From NCBI GenBank assembly GCA_964454445.1, contig CAYVTD010000012.1, positions 1 to 64,000 on the forward strand: 64,000 bases of DNA, read 5' to 3'. The stretch is from CAYVTD01 sp964454445. Its GTDB lineage: Bacteria; Bacteroidota; Ignavibacteria; Kapaibacteriales; UBA2268. Shown here one piece after another: positions 45,491 to 54,308 of this stretch; position 1 is the stretch's first letter, and each line of letters starts with the position of its first letter. The position numbers were made by a program, and so were the translations under genes. A model generated the notes under the pieces. The model worked only from the letters and a program-made list of their open reading frames with translations. It had not been told where the DNA came from and ran no database searches.

Positions 45491-46186
45491 TTACTTTTTT
45501 GAATACAAATCGGAAGCGACTTTGAGATCGATGAATAAAGTGATGTTCTCATTTGCTTTGATTAAACCGAAGAGGGCTTGAGGCGGTTTGATGTCGAAGT
45601 CTTTCATATTCAATTTAACGGAGCTTTGCACTCTGTATCTTAGATCTGTTTCGATGGTGCTTATGGTTGCTTCCAAATTGATAGGCTTGGTTTTACCGGC
45701 AATGCTCAAAGAACCTTTGACGAGAACAGTCGATTTTTTCCCTGTTTTATCAAAAGAAAGCAAGGATACGTTTTCAACCTTGAATGAAATGAATGCAAAC
45801 TTTTCGGCTTTGAGGGCATCATACATATCTTCATTCATCATCTTTTTGCCACAATCGAGTGTTTTAGTCTTGACATTGAAAAAGGCATCGGCAAAATACT
45901 TAGTGGAAGCGTCTTTCCAATTGTCAATCCTTGCCATTAATGGAACAGAATCGAGCATCGCTTCACCATTGACGAGATATGTAAAGCAAGAGAAGTCATC
46001 AACAGTAGATGTGCCTTCAACCCAGATCTTGCTATCTTTTGTGATATAGTATTTTCCGAGTATAGATGCAAAAGAATTATTGACATTTACCAGAAAAATA
46101 CTTATGATTAAAGCAGCAACGAAATATTTTTGCGATTTGTGAATCCCTTTAGCTGCTTTGCCGATGTTATTTACAAAACTTTTCAT
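45491..46186 (-). CDS. YceI family protein (second copy)
   Basis: The protein has 231 residues with a membrane anchor or long signal peptide (about 20-40, FVAALIISIFLVNVNNSFAS). The YceI lipocalin-like domain covers 48-225: SKIWVEGTSTVDDFSC, DKSLNMEDMYDALKAEKFAFISFK-like block (MMNEDMYDALKAEKFAFISF), KGSLSIAGKTKPINLEATI and MKDFDIKPPQALFGLIKANENITLFIDL. YceI proteins bind isoprenoid lipids in the periplasm. It starts 3 bases after the stop of the first copy and is followed by the porin gene. Confidence 0.88.
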   Translation of the reverse strand: MKSFVNNIGKAAKGIHKSQKYFVAALIISIFLVNVNNSFASILGKYYITKDSKIWVEGTSTVDDFSCFTYLVNGEAMLDSVPLMARIDNWKDASTKYFADAFFNVKTKTLDCGKKMMNEDMYDALKAEKFAFISFKVENVSLLSFDKTGKKSTVLVKGSLSIAGKTKPINLEATISTIETDLRYRVQSSVKLNMKDFDIKPPQALFGLIKANENITLFIDLKVASDLYSKK

Positions 46187-46189
46187 GAT

Positions 46190-46798
46190 TTATTCTTTAT
46201 TTAAAGATAATTCAAAAAATACTTTTACTTCATTTCCAGCTTTTATTGTTCCTAAAAACATTGTTGGGGGTTTGATTCCATAATCTGTCATCTTGACTAC
46301 TGTATTGCCTGTAACGGCAATTGATCCGCTGTTGTCTTTAAAAATAACATCAAAACTAACTAGCTTAGTAACCCCTGAAATGGTAAGCTCGCCATTAACC
46401 TTTGCTTTTATACTCTTTGGATTGACACTTGACAAATCGTTAGAAGTAAGTTTAAACTTAATTTGGGGAAATTTTCCTTCGTTAAATGCCTCGTGCATAT
46501 TTTCTGTCAAGTCCTCGTCATCATTTACAATTTTTTTGACTGGGATAGTAATATTAGCTTCGACTAAGCTGCTTTGTGATGTCGGAGAAAAAAGCTCACT
46601 TGAAGTTTTTATCTTACCAACAATTTGTTTGACATCACATTTAAAGTTGTGTAAAGTTGAAGTGCCTTCCAACCACATTTTACTGTTGCCGTTGATTTTA
46701 TAAGAAACAGTTTCTGCAAACGAATTGTTGAAATTAAAAGCAACAGCAAAAACGATAGCTATTGTTAAAGCAAGTTTATTATTTTTTAGAAATCCCAT
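46190..46798 (-). CDS. YceI family protein (first copy)
   Basis: Periplasmic protein of about 202 residues: signal peptide (about 1-28, SFA), then the YceI domain with SKMWLEGTSTLHNFKCD, LTENMHEAFNEGKFPQIKFKL, NGELTISGVTKLVSFDVIF and MTDYGIKPPTMFLGTIKAGNEVKVFFEL. It is a close paralogue of the next gene. The start is the ATG at 46798, with a GAGGAG ribosome site 6 bases away; the longer frame would add eight residues before the signal peptide. It is the first gene behind the sigma-54-type promoter at 46847-46862. Confidence 0.9.
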   Translation of the reverse strand: MGFLKNNKLALTIAIVFAVAFNFNNSFAETVSYKINGNSKMWLEGTSTLHNFKCDVKQIVGKIKTSSELFSPTSQSSLVEANITIPVKKIVNDDEDLTENMHEAFNEGKFPQIKFKLTSNDLSSVNPKSIKAKVNGELTISGVTKLVSFDVIFKDNSGSIAVTGNTVVKMTDYGIKPPTMFLGTIKAGNEVKVFFELSLNKE

Positions 46799-46846
46799 TT
46801 TTTTCTCCTCGAAATAAAACATTAATGAACAATTCCCTTAAATAAT

Positions 46847-46862
46847 TACAAGAGATGTGCCA
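46847..46862 (-). promoter_or_regulatory. Sigma-54 (-24/-12) promoter of the yceI/porin operon
   Basis: On the minus strand TGGCAC (46862-46857), 5 bases, TTGTA (46851-46847). This matches TGGCAC-N5-TTGCW except for one base, with correct spacing. Transcription would start near 46835, about 37 bases before the yceI start. The neighbouring upstream gene codes for a sigma-54 activator. Confidence 0.75.
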
Positions 46863-46981
46863 TTCAGTAGAAAATCAGTATAGAAAAGATATAAGTTGGT
46901 TAAAAAACGACTATTTAACGATTTAAAAAGAATAGATAGCAATTATTGATTAATTATCATAAGAAGAAAAAAGAGCGAATT

Positions 46982-46998
46982 TTCGTCGAATCGTCGAA
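46982..46998. promoter_or_regulatory. Candidate activator-binding dyad upstream of the sigma-54 promoter
   Basis: TTCGTCGAATCGTCGAA is a 17-base imperfect palindrome (TTCGnCGA around the centre). A further TCGA half site lies just beyond, near 47004. It is about 120 bases upstream of the -24 element, the usual place for enhancer sites of NtrC-family activators, and near the 3' end of that activator's own gene. Confidence 0.55.
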
Positions 46999-47059
46999 AA
47001 ATAGTCGATTAAATGGGATAAAATTTTTGAAGTCAGAAAAAGATAAGAAAAATGCGGAT

Positions 47060-48460
47060 TTATGGTTTTATATCATATTTGTATATTTTTGTTCGTAGGG
47101 TTGATGATGGCAATTTGAGTAATTCGGCGGCTTTTGCCATATTTCCACCTGAAAAAAGAACGGCTTTTGTGATAATTTCCTTTTCAGTATCAATTATCAT
47201 ATCTTCGAATGATTTGCTTCCAATCTCGAATCTTTCGGACTTGAGCAAAGGGGTCCTGAGCTCTGGCGGGATTAAATTTTTGTCAATACTGCCTCCATCG
47301 GAAAGGATTAATAAACGCTCAGTGATGTTTTTTAATTCTCTGATGTTACCGGGCCAATGATAAGACGTTAGTATATCCATTGCCTCTTTTGTAACTTCAA
47401 TTTTTTTACCTGGAGATAGAACAGAAATGAAGTTATTGATAAGTAGAGGAATATCTTCTTTTCGTTCCCGCAAGGGTGGGATATGAATTGGAAAGATATT
47501 AAGCCGGTAATACAAATCCTCCCTGAACCTTCCTTCGCTGACTAGTTTGCTAAGATCTACCTTAGTCGAAGCAATAACTCTAACGTCAATTTTAATTGTT
47601 TTGCTGCTGCCGACGCGTTCTAATTCCTGTTCCTGCAACACACGTAGTAATTTTACTTGCAAATCCAAGGGAACATCGTCGATATCGTCGAGATAAATAG
47701 TGCCATCATCAGCAAGCTCAAATCTGCCTGGGCGTTGCTTGTCTGCACCCGTAAAAGAACCCTTTTCATGACCGAACAATTCACTCTCGAAGACTTCGCG
47801 GGCTAATACAGCGCAGCTTACTTTTAAAAAAGGAGCATTTCTCCTATCACTGTTGTAATGAAGCACTCCAGCGTGCAATTCCTTTCCTGTGCCTGTTTCG
47901 CCTGTAATCAGCACAGTTGTTTTTTTCGCGGCTACTGTTTCGATTAATTTTTTTATATTATTACCTTGGGGGCTATTACCAACGATTGAGTCAATACCAT
48001 AAGTTTTTTTAATGTCAGACTTTAACCAAAAATTTTCTTTTTTTACCTTATATAGTTCCTCGATTTTTCGCAGTTTCATTATTAGTTCTTCAGTTCTAAA
48101 AGGTTTTGTGATGTAATCGTATGCTCCATTCTGCATACATTGCACAGCAGATTCGACAGTGGCAAAAGCGGTCATAAGAATCACATATACATCGGGATTT
48201 ATTTCCTTAGCTCTCTTTAATAACTCAGTTCCGTTCATCTTCGGCATACGAATATCGGAAACAATAATGTCAATGCCACCAGCTTTGAAAATGTTAAGCG
48301 CCTCGACAGGATTCTCTTGAGTAACAACATCATAACCGTTATCAACAAGCTCATCTTTGATTGTTACTCTAAGGATTTTCTCATCTTCAACAACAAGTAT
48401 TTTTAATTTGCTGATAATAACTCCAATATCTTTTTGATAAAACTCGACGATATTTCGCAA
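47060..48460 (-). CDS. NtrC-family sigma-54 activator response regulator
   Basis: The protein has about 466 residues: receiver, AAA+ and Fis-type DNA-binding domains. Receiver: KILVVEDE, phospho-Asp in IDIIVSDIRMPKMNG, switch Lys in YITKPFRTEE. AAA+ domain: GETGTGKEL Walker A, ESELFGHEKGSFTGADKQRPGRFELA with the GAFTGA loop altered to GSFTGA, and GTIYLDDID. C-terminal helix-turn-helix: GNMAKAAELLKLPSSTLRTKIYKY. It should open sigma-54 promoters after phosphorylation by the kinase encoded 22 bp upstream. The only standard start codon for this length is a TTG at 48460 without a ribosome site. A GGAG precedes ATT/ATC codons about 14 residues in, so the true start is unsure. Confidence 0.93.
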   Translation of the reverse strand: MRNIVEFYQKDIGVIISKLKILVVEDEKILRVTIKDELVDNGYDVVTQENPVEALNIFKAGGIDIIVSDIRMPKMNGTELLKRAKEINPDVYVILMTAFATVESAVQCMQNGAYDYITKPFRTEELIMKLRKIEELYKVKKENFWLKSDIKKTYGIDSIVGNSPQGNNIKKLIETVAAKKTTVLITGETGTGKELHAGVLHYNSDRRNAPFLKVSCAVLAREVFESELFGHEKGSFTGADKQRPGRFELADDGTIYLDDIDDVPLDLQVKLLRVLQEQELERVGSSKTIKIDVRVIASTKVDLSKLVSEGRFREDLYYRLNIFPIHIPPLRERKEDIPLLINNFISVLSPGKKIEVTKEAMDILTSYHWPGNIRELKNITERLLILSDGGSIDKNLIPPELRTPLLKSERFEIGSKSFEDMIIDTEKEIITKAVLFSGGNMAKAAELLKLPSSTLRTKIYKYDIKP

Positions 48461-48481
48461 AATTAATTTTTCAAGCTATTT

Positions 48482-49975
48482 TTATTCACTGCTTAAAGGC
48501 AGTTCAATAATTACAGTTGTTCCTTTCAAATATTCGCTTTCTATCTTTATTTCTCCTTTGTGTGCCTGAATAATTCCATAACAAACATACAGACCAAGCC
48601 CCGTACCCATACCGGGCTCTTTTGTTGTATAAAACGGATCAAATACCTTGACTTTATCCTCCCCTTTTATACCGATTCCATTATCTTTAATCTTTACAAT
48701 CAATTTCCCATCTTTTGTTCCCGCAGACAATTCTATTAAAAGAGGAAAATCTGATTCTATTGCTGTTCTCGATTCGATAGCATCAATGCCATTAATCAGC
48801 AAATTCACAAAGACTTGCTCTAATTGGTTGAAATTCCCAAAGGTTAATGATATGTTTTCTGGTGTATTATTAATAATACTTACATGATGCTTCTCAAATT
48901 TATAGGATATTAAAAGTATAGATTTTTCAAGTACTTCATTAATTTTGACATTTTGGAAATTCATCTCCGGTGTCCTCGAATAGTCAAGCATGAGCTTTAC
49001 TACATTTTCCACTTTATCGACTGCTTCAGCCATCATCTCAAGATACTCCCTACTTTGTTCCTTGTTACCGGACGATTTATTCAATCTCCTGATACAATTC
49101 TGGATTCCGGCAATTGGATTATTTATCTCGTGTGCCAATCCGGCTGCTAATATTCCAATCGAAGCTAACTTCTCTGTTTGTATCAATTTATTGTATGATT
49201 GCTCCTTTTCTTTATAAACCTCGTCTAATCTGCTAACCATTTCGCTGAATTTACTTTCCAAAATATCTAACTCATCTTTAATTTGAATATGTCGCGAAAA
49301 TATCGGCATAAGTCGTTTTTGCAACTTTGTAAACATATTATAATTAGACTCGGATAATGTATATTCGATTTTTTCTGAGATTTTTATGATATTTTTTATT
49401 GGATTTGTTATAACTGATGCAAAAATGAATCCGCCTGTAATACCAATTGTTAAAAAGATTATTATCATAATTATTATCGGAATCAATCTTAATCTAAAAT
49501 CTTTATAGCCAATATTATGATACATTCCTATTCTTACAAATACTTGTGGTGAACTGCTTATTTTATAAACAACTTCATAAATACATTCATCTTCTTTAAC
49601 TCTGTCTTTTTTTGTAATACCAGCCCTTTTGGAAATTGCATCATAATCCTCAAGCAAATAGCTGGCTTCATCGCTTCTTCCAATTATTTTACTTGGATTC
49701 TTAATATAAATAATTGAAAAGGCTATGGAATTATCTGATTCATAAAATCTGTCTATATACTCTTGTAATTGCTTGTAATCACCAACTTTAAGGTAATATT
49801 TCGACTGTTTGGAAAACAACCTGGCTAAGGATTCCGTAGTTTTGCATACTCCTTCTTCATGGATTGACAGCAGGTTTTCATAAAACATTATTATATTTAT
49901 TAATCCAAATACTATAACAATCGCTACAATAGCAATAGTAAACTTCCAGAAAAGCGGCATATAAAACTTTTTCAT
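48482..49975 (-). CDS. Membrane sensor histidine kinase (NtrB/ZraS type)
   Basis: The protein has 497 residues. Two membrane helices (about 10-30 and 160-185) flank a periplasmic sensor domain of about 130 residues. A HAMP-like linker and coiled coil follow, then the kinase core: LAAGLAHEINNPIAGIQNCIRR (phospho-His in HEINNP, typical of NtrB/ZraS), VNLLINGIDAIES, IKDNGIGIKGEDKVKVFDPFYTTKEPGMGTGLGLYVCYGII. It should phosphorylate the NtrC-family regulator encoded just downstream. A PAS-only sensor gene lies upstream in the same operon and may modulate it. Confidence 0.92.
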   Translation of the reverse strand: MKKFYMPLFWKFTIAIVAIVIVFGLINIIMFYENLLSIHEEGVCKTTESLARLFSKQSKYYLKVGDYKQLQEYIDRFYESDNSIAFSIIYIKNPSKIIGRSDEASYLLEDYDAISKRAGITKKDRVKEDECIYEVVYKISSSPQVFVRIGMYHNIGYKDFRLRLIPIIIMIIIFLTIGITGGFIFASVITNPIKNIIKISEKIEYTLSESNYNMFTKLQKRLMPIFSRHIQIKDELDILESKFSEMVSRLDEVYKEKEQSYNKLIQTEKLASIGILAAGLAHEINNPIAGIQNCIRRLNKSSGNKEQSREYLEMMAEAVDKVENVVKLMLDYSRTPEMNFQNVKINEVLEKSILLISYKFEKHHVSIINNTPENISLTFGNFNQLEQVFVNLLINGIDAIESRTAIESDFPLLIELSAGTKDGKLIVKIKDNGIGIKGEDKVKVFDPFYTTKEPGMGTGLGLYVCYGIIQAHKGEIKIESEYLKGTTVIIELPLSSE

Positions 49976-49997
49976 TTGGCCTTACCTTTACTTTCCC

Positions 49998-51404
49998 CTA
50001 ATTGCTATCATTTACATTGTTATCCTTTTCTTCAGCTTTTAATTTCTGAAGATATTGCTCAACATTCTTTCTCTCAGTAATATCCAAAGAATATTCAATC
50101 ATCTGAACAACTTCCCCATTATCGTCTAAAATCGGATAGCCATAGACCTCAATATCCCGAGGCTGATTGTTGTTATCATAGTGGATATGTTGAGTTACAA
50201 AAGGTTTTTTGCTTTCGATTACTTTTCTTATTGGGCATATATGCTCGGTTCCCGAGCAGGGAGCATCAATGTCGTGCGTAATTTTATAGCATTTCTTGCT
50301 TGCTAGGTCTTCACTAAACTTTGACGCCGAGTTTGCTAAAACTATCGAATAATCTTTCACATCAATCACATAAAAAGGGTGTGGCAGCGCTTCAATCACA
50401 TCTTTAAGGAATTTGTTTCTTTCTTTTATCTCTTGTTCCACCTTCTTCAGCTTGGTAATATTTCTTTCGAAAACTGCCACTCTGGCAACCCCGCCGTCAA
50501 CTCCAAACAGGGGATAAATCGTCGATTCATAGAAATCGTCCTTATCTTTCATCTCATAATTAAAAGCCGTACAATTCTTTAGAACATAATCAACTTGCTC
50601 TTTTTTGTCAAATAATTTGCTTTTATTTGCAAAATCATATATCTTAGAGCCAATTAGCTTGTCGGCTGTTTTGCCAATCTTTTGCAATCCTGCTTCATTC
50701 ATCGAAAGTATTACGCCTTCGACATCGAGCAGATAAACAGGATCTTTTGGAGCATTAAGCAAAGCACGTGAAACTCTTTCGCTTTCTAATAACCTTTTTT
50801 CCACCATTTTCCTTTCGCTAATATCTCTTTGTATTGCAAGGAATCCTACCAATTTACCTTTATCATCGAAAATCGGATTCGCAGAACCTTCAATATTCAA
50901 AAAATCCCCGGATTTTTTCTTATTTATAAACTCTCCCCTAATTACTTCGCCTTCAGTTATTCTTTTCCAGAAATATTTATAATCATCATCTTTCATCACA
51001 CCGCTTTTCAGTATTCTCGGCGTGTGTTTATTTACTACTTCTTCAGTCGAATGCCCGTAAACTTTAGTAAATTCAGGATTTATATATCTAATAATTCCTT
51101 TTGTATCGGTTAAAAATACAACTTCTCCCGATGTTTCGACAGCTTTCTTAAACATCATTAATTCGCTCTCTGCTTTTTTTCGTCTTCTAATAAACAAAAT
51201 CACTAAAACACCAATGAAAAGCAAGATTGACAAGATTAACAATCGCCTTAGCATCATTGCATCTGATTGGACATAGATTAAGCTTCCCAAAAACGATTTT
51301 TCATAAACAAAACTCTCTAATATGGCATTAACAAACCACATTGCAATGCCCATTACGAATGCTAAACCGATAATAAAAGTTTTTTCTTTCATATATTTAT
51401 TCAT
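49998..51404 (-). CDS. Membrane protein with three PAS domains and no kinase domain
   Basis: The protein has 468 residues. Two membrane segments (about 8-25 and 52-70) precede three PAS domains (about 83-205, 210-325, 330-455). Each ends in a PAC-like motif (FLAIQRDISERKM, VAVFERNITKLKK, IEYSLDITERKN). The third PAS carries spaced cysteines (KKCYKITHDIDAPCSGTEHICPIRKV), a pattern seen in some PAS sensors that may bind a metal or sense redox. After it only about 20 polar residues remain, so there is no output domain. It probably signals through the adjacent kinase. An ATG at 51392 is an alternative start. Confidence 0.82.
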   Translation of the reverse strand: MNKYMKEKTFIIGLAFVMGIAMWFVNAILESFVYEKSFLGSLIYVQSDAMMLRRLLILSILLFIGVLVILFIRRRKKAESELMMFKKAVETSGEVVFLTDTKGIIRYINPEFTKVYGHSTEEVVNKHTPRILKSGVMKDDDYKYFWKRITEGEVIRGEFINKKKSGDFLNIEGSANPIFDDKGKLVGFLAIQRDISERKMVEKRLLESERVSRALLNAPKDPVYLLDVEGVILSMNEAGLQKIGKTADKLIGSKIYDFANKSKLFDKKEQVDYVLKNCTAFNYEMKDKDDFYESTIYPLFGVDGGVARVAVFERNITKLKKVEQEIKERNKFLKDVIEALPHPFYVIDVKDYSIVLANSASKFSEDLASKKCYKITHDIDAPCSGTEHICPIRKVIESKKPFVTQHIHYDNNNQPRDIEVYGYPILDDNGEVVQMIEYSLDITERKNVEQYLQKLKAEEKDNNVNDSN

Positions 51405-51704
51405 TTTTCTAAAAAAACAATCACTTTCTAATTATATATATATTTTTATGCCACAATATTTACAATATATAAAATTATTTCTTTTTCTCAACTGAATAAA
51501 CAATAAAAAAACAAAAAACCACATAATTAATTTTTTTATAAGACAGAAATCTCAAAGCAAAAGCTATTATTTGCAATACACTATTTTTTACTATTAATCG
51601 CCTTATAAACAAATCAATTATTAAATAATATTTTTCGCGAGTTGGATATGAAATTTGTTACTGCTTTGTAATTAATGCAGTTTAACATATTGGATGCAAA
51701 TGAA
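51405..51704. other. 300 bp divergent spacer between the PAS sensor gene and porX
   Basis: Very AT-rich region that must hold promoters for both directions. I see runs of TATATA and A/T tracts but no convincing TTTG-N19-TAnnTTTG or -24/-12 pair, no hairpin and no RNA gene. Confidence 0.5.
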
Positions 51705-53279
51705 ATGGCTGAAGAAAAAGCAAAAATATTGTGGATAGATGACGAAATAGAGTTATTGAAACCACATATTATCCTTCTAGAACAAAGGGGCTACCACGTA
51801 AATACATCGACTAATGGTGAAGATGCTATCGAAATGGTTAGAGGAACTCATTACGGTCTTATCTTCCTCGATGAATCAATGGTTGGTATGAGTGGCTTGG
51901 ATACACTGCCGTTACTCAAGCAAATCGATCCGGTAACGCCTGTGGTTATGGTAACCAAAAATGAGGCAGAATCGTTGATGGAAGAAGCCTTAGGTAGTAA
52001 AATCGATGATTATCTGACCAAACCCGTTAATCCGGCACAAATCCTTGCGGCTTGCAAAAAATTTATCGAATCCGAACGTATAACACAAGAGCGGCTTACC
52101 CAGGACTATCTCGTCGGTTTCAACGAAATTCGGTCAAAAATGATGGATAGACTCGATTGGCAAGATTGGAAAGAAATTTTCGAAAAGCTTGTGAAATGGT
52201 CGATTGAACTCGATCGCCATCCCGAATTGGGCTTTTTGTCAACTTTGGAAGATCAATGGCGCGAATGCAATGTGCAATTCTCGAAATTCATCGAAGATAA
52301 CTATCAGTATTGGGTAGAAAACGAAAATAACACAGATGTGCCGATAATGTCTCCACATATTAATGATAAATATCTATTGCCATTGCTCAAGACAGGCAAG
52401 CCGACAGTTTTTTTTGTAATCGACTGCCTTCGGGCAGACCAATGGCTTGTAATATCAGAACTACTAAGCCCATATTTTTCTTTCGATTTGGATTATTATC
52501 TGTCAATCATTCCTACAGCCACCCCATACGCAAGAAATGCAATTTTTAGTGGTTTATTTCCTATTGATATTCAAAAGTATTATCCACAATGGTGGTTGGG
52601 CGAGCCTTATGACGAATCGCACAAACAAAATGCTTATGAAAAAGAACTTTTAGAGGAATACATTTCGAGGAGAAGGCTCAAGTTAAAAAATAATTTTACT
52701 TATCTGAAGATACACGAGACCGAGTTTGGCAAGCGCGTGGAAAGCGACATTAAGCGGCTTGCAAAACAGCATTTAACAGCGATAGTTGTCAATGCAGTCG
52801 ATATGATAGCACATAGCCGCTCGGATTACGCCATTTTAAAAGAAATAGCTCCTGACGAAGCGGCTTACCGCTCCTTGACCCGCTCCTGGTTTCAACATTC
52901 TTCCCTGTTTGGAATGCTCAAACAACTCGCAGAGATGAAAGATGTGCAAATACTGCTTACAACTGACCATGGCTCGATCAGGTGTATGCGAGGAGTAAAA
53001 GTGCTGGGCGATCGCGACACAACCACTTGTCTGCGCTATAAATTTGGCAGAAATGTGAAAGCAGACGAACGCCACGCCATCCAATTGAAAGAATTGCAAA
53101 AGTTCAAATTACCAAAGGCGGGGGTAACTGTAAATAATATTATTGCAAAAGAAGATTATTATTTCGTTTATCCAACTGACTATCACCATTATTTGCAACG
53201 TTATCGAGACAGTTTCCAGCACGGTGGTGTTTCGCTCGAAGAGATGATAATCCCAATAGTAAACTTGAAACAAAGGTAA
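51705..53279 (+). CDS. porX: PorX-type response regulator with PglZ domain
   Basis: The protein has about 524 residues. The receiver opens AKILWIDDEIELLKPHI, with phospho-Asp in LIFLDESMVGMSG and switch Lys in DYLTKPVNPAQ (about 1-120). A helical linker leads to a PglZ domain of the alkaline-phosphatase superfamily (about 215-520: VFFVIDCLRADQW, RNAIFSGLFP, LLTTDHGSIRC, FQHGGVSLEEMIIP). This fusion is PorX, which in Porphyromonas and Flavobacterium controls T9SS genes with PorY and SigP. The ATG at 51705 gives the usual N-terminus; an ATG at 51675 would add ten residues. No porY gene is adjacent. T9SS cargo genes lie on both sides in the window. Confidence 0.92.
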   Translation: MAEEKAKILWIDDEIELLKPHIILLEQRGYHVNTSTNGEDAIEMVRGTHYGLIFLDESMVGMSGLDTLPLLKQIDPVTPVVMVTKNEAESLMEEALGSKIDDYLTKPVNPAQILAACKKFIESERITQERLTQDYLVGFNEIRSKMMDRLDWQDWKEIFEKLVKWSIELDRHPELGFLSTLEDQWRECNVQFSKFIEDNYQYWVENENNTDVPIMSPHINDKYLLPLLKTGKPTVFFVIDCLRADQWLVISELLSPYFSFDLDYYLSIIPTATPYARNAIFSGLFPIDIQKYYPQWWLGEPYDESHKQNAYEKELLEEYISRRRLKLKNNFTYLKIHETEFGKRVESDIKRLAKQHLTAIVVNAVDMIAHSRSDYAILKEIAPDEAAYRSLTRSWFQHSSLFGMLKQLAEMKDVQILLTTDHGSIRCMRGVKVLGDRDTTTCLRYKFGRNVKADERHAIQLKELQKFKLPKAGVTVNNIIAKEDYYFVYPTDYHHYLQRYRDSFQHGGVSLEEMIIPIVNLKQR

Positions 53280-53483
53280 GAGGTATTAATCAACCCACCA
53301 ATCTCCATTTTTTGGTTTCTGATTTAGACCGGTTTATTGAAAGTATTATCATTCAAATTTTAATATTTTCATCTATTAGTAATAAGTATTGGTATCTCAA
53401 ATTGATAATGCAATAAAAGACGTTTAGTTTAGTCTTATTTTTATTTAATAGTAGTAAATAAGTAAAAGTAATAATTAGAATTT

Positions 53484-54080
53484 ATGGAAAAGAAACAACT
53501 TGTTGTACTTGGATTGTCAGCATCACCTGGGACTGGTAGTGCTTATGCTTTGATAATGAAGGAAATTGATGGTAATCGGCGTCTTCCAATTATCATAGGT
53601 GCCTTCGAGGCACAGGCAATAGCACTTGAAATGGAGGGAGTTGAGCCGCCACGCCCAATGACTCATGATTTATTAAAAAAGATATTAGATACATTTGATG
53701 AACAACTGACTGAGGTTTATATTAACGACCTTAAAGATGGAACTTTTTTCGCGAAATTAATTTTTGAGTATTCAAGTATAGAAATAGATGCTCGCCCAAG
53801 CGATGCGATTGCGCTTGCTGTTCGTTGCAATGTCCCAATATATGTAAATTCAGAAATATTAGACGAGACAGGAATAATACCTCAAGATGAGCAAACCGAG
53901 CAAGCACCTTATACGGCTCAGCCTTTTCAAGAGAAACCCGAACCATATAAACAGCCAAAAGCCAAGAAAAGTCGCCTGGAAATGTTAAATGAAGATCTCG
54001 ACAAGGCGATAAAAGATGAAAATTACGAGCTTGCCGCTAAAATTCGCGATGAAATAAAAAATTTGCTTGAAAGTTCATAG
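53484..54080 (+). CDS. Bifunctional nuclease family protein with UVR motif
   Basis: The protein has 198 residues. The DUF151/bifunctional nuclease domain covers about 1-135: VVLGLSASPGTGSAYALIM, RRLPIIIGAFEAQAIALEME, RPMTHDLLKKIL and SIEIDARPSDAIALAVRCNVPIYV. A Pro/Gln-rich linker leads to a C-terminal UVR-type helical hairpin (about 163-196, LEMLNEDLDKAIKDENYELAAKIRDEI). Members cleave DNA and RNA in vitro and occur widely in Bacteroidota; the exact role is unclear. The tRNA gene follows within 35 bp. Confidence 0.9.
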   Translation: MEKKQLVVLGLSASPGTGSAYALIMKEIDGNRRLPIIIGAFEAQAIALEMEGVEPPRPMTHDLLKKILDTFDEQLTEVYINDLKDGTFFAKLIFEYSSIEIDARPSDAIALAVRCNVPIYVNSEILDETGIIPQDEQTEQAPYTAQPFQEKPEPYKQPKAKKSRLEMLNEDLDKAIKDENYELAAKIRDEIKNLLESS

Positions 54081-54112
54081 ATTTTTTCTTAATTTTGTAA
54101 ATGTTTTTTTCA

Positions 54113-54186
54113 GCCGGAGTAGCTCAGTTGGTTAGAGCATCGGAATCATAATCCGAGTGTCGGCGGTTCAACTCCGTCCTCCGGTA
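54113..54186 (+). tRNA. tRNA-Met (anticodon CAT), probably elongator
   Basis: A full cloverleaf is visible over 74 bases. Acceptor GCCGGAG pairs with CTCCGGT (G-U at 1-72); the D stem is GCTC/GAGC; the anticodon stem TCGGA/TCCGA holds loop ATCATAA with CAT at 54147-54149. The T stem is GGCGG/CCGTC. The discriminator is A and CCA is not encoded. The absence of GGG/CCC in the anticodon stem excludes the initiator. A lysidine-modified Ile tRNA with the same anticodon remains possible. Confidence 0.95.
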
Positions 54187-54308
54187 CAGCATAGCCTTTT
54201 TTTGGGGGGGATTTTTTTCATGATAATAGAATTATTTTCATTGAAAAACTTGCTTTTTTATTCGAATTTTTTATTATTTTTGTCTTTTGGCAGTTTCATA
54301 ACTCTTAA

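Noticed and set aside
54197..54216. T-run, G-run and T-run after the tRNA gene
   Set aside because: No stem can form, so it is not a clear terminator; treated as low-complexity spacer.
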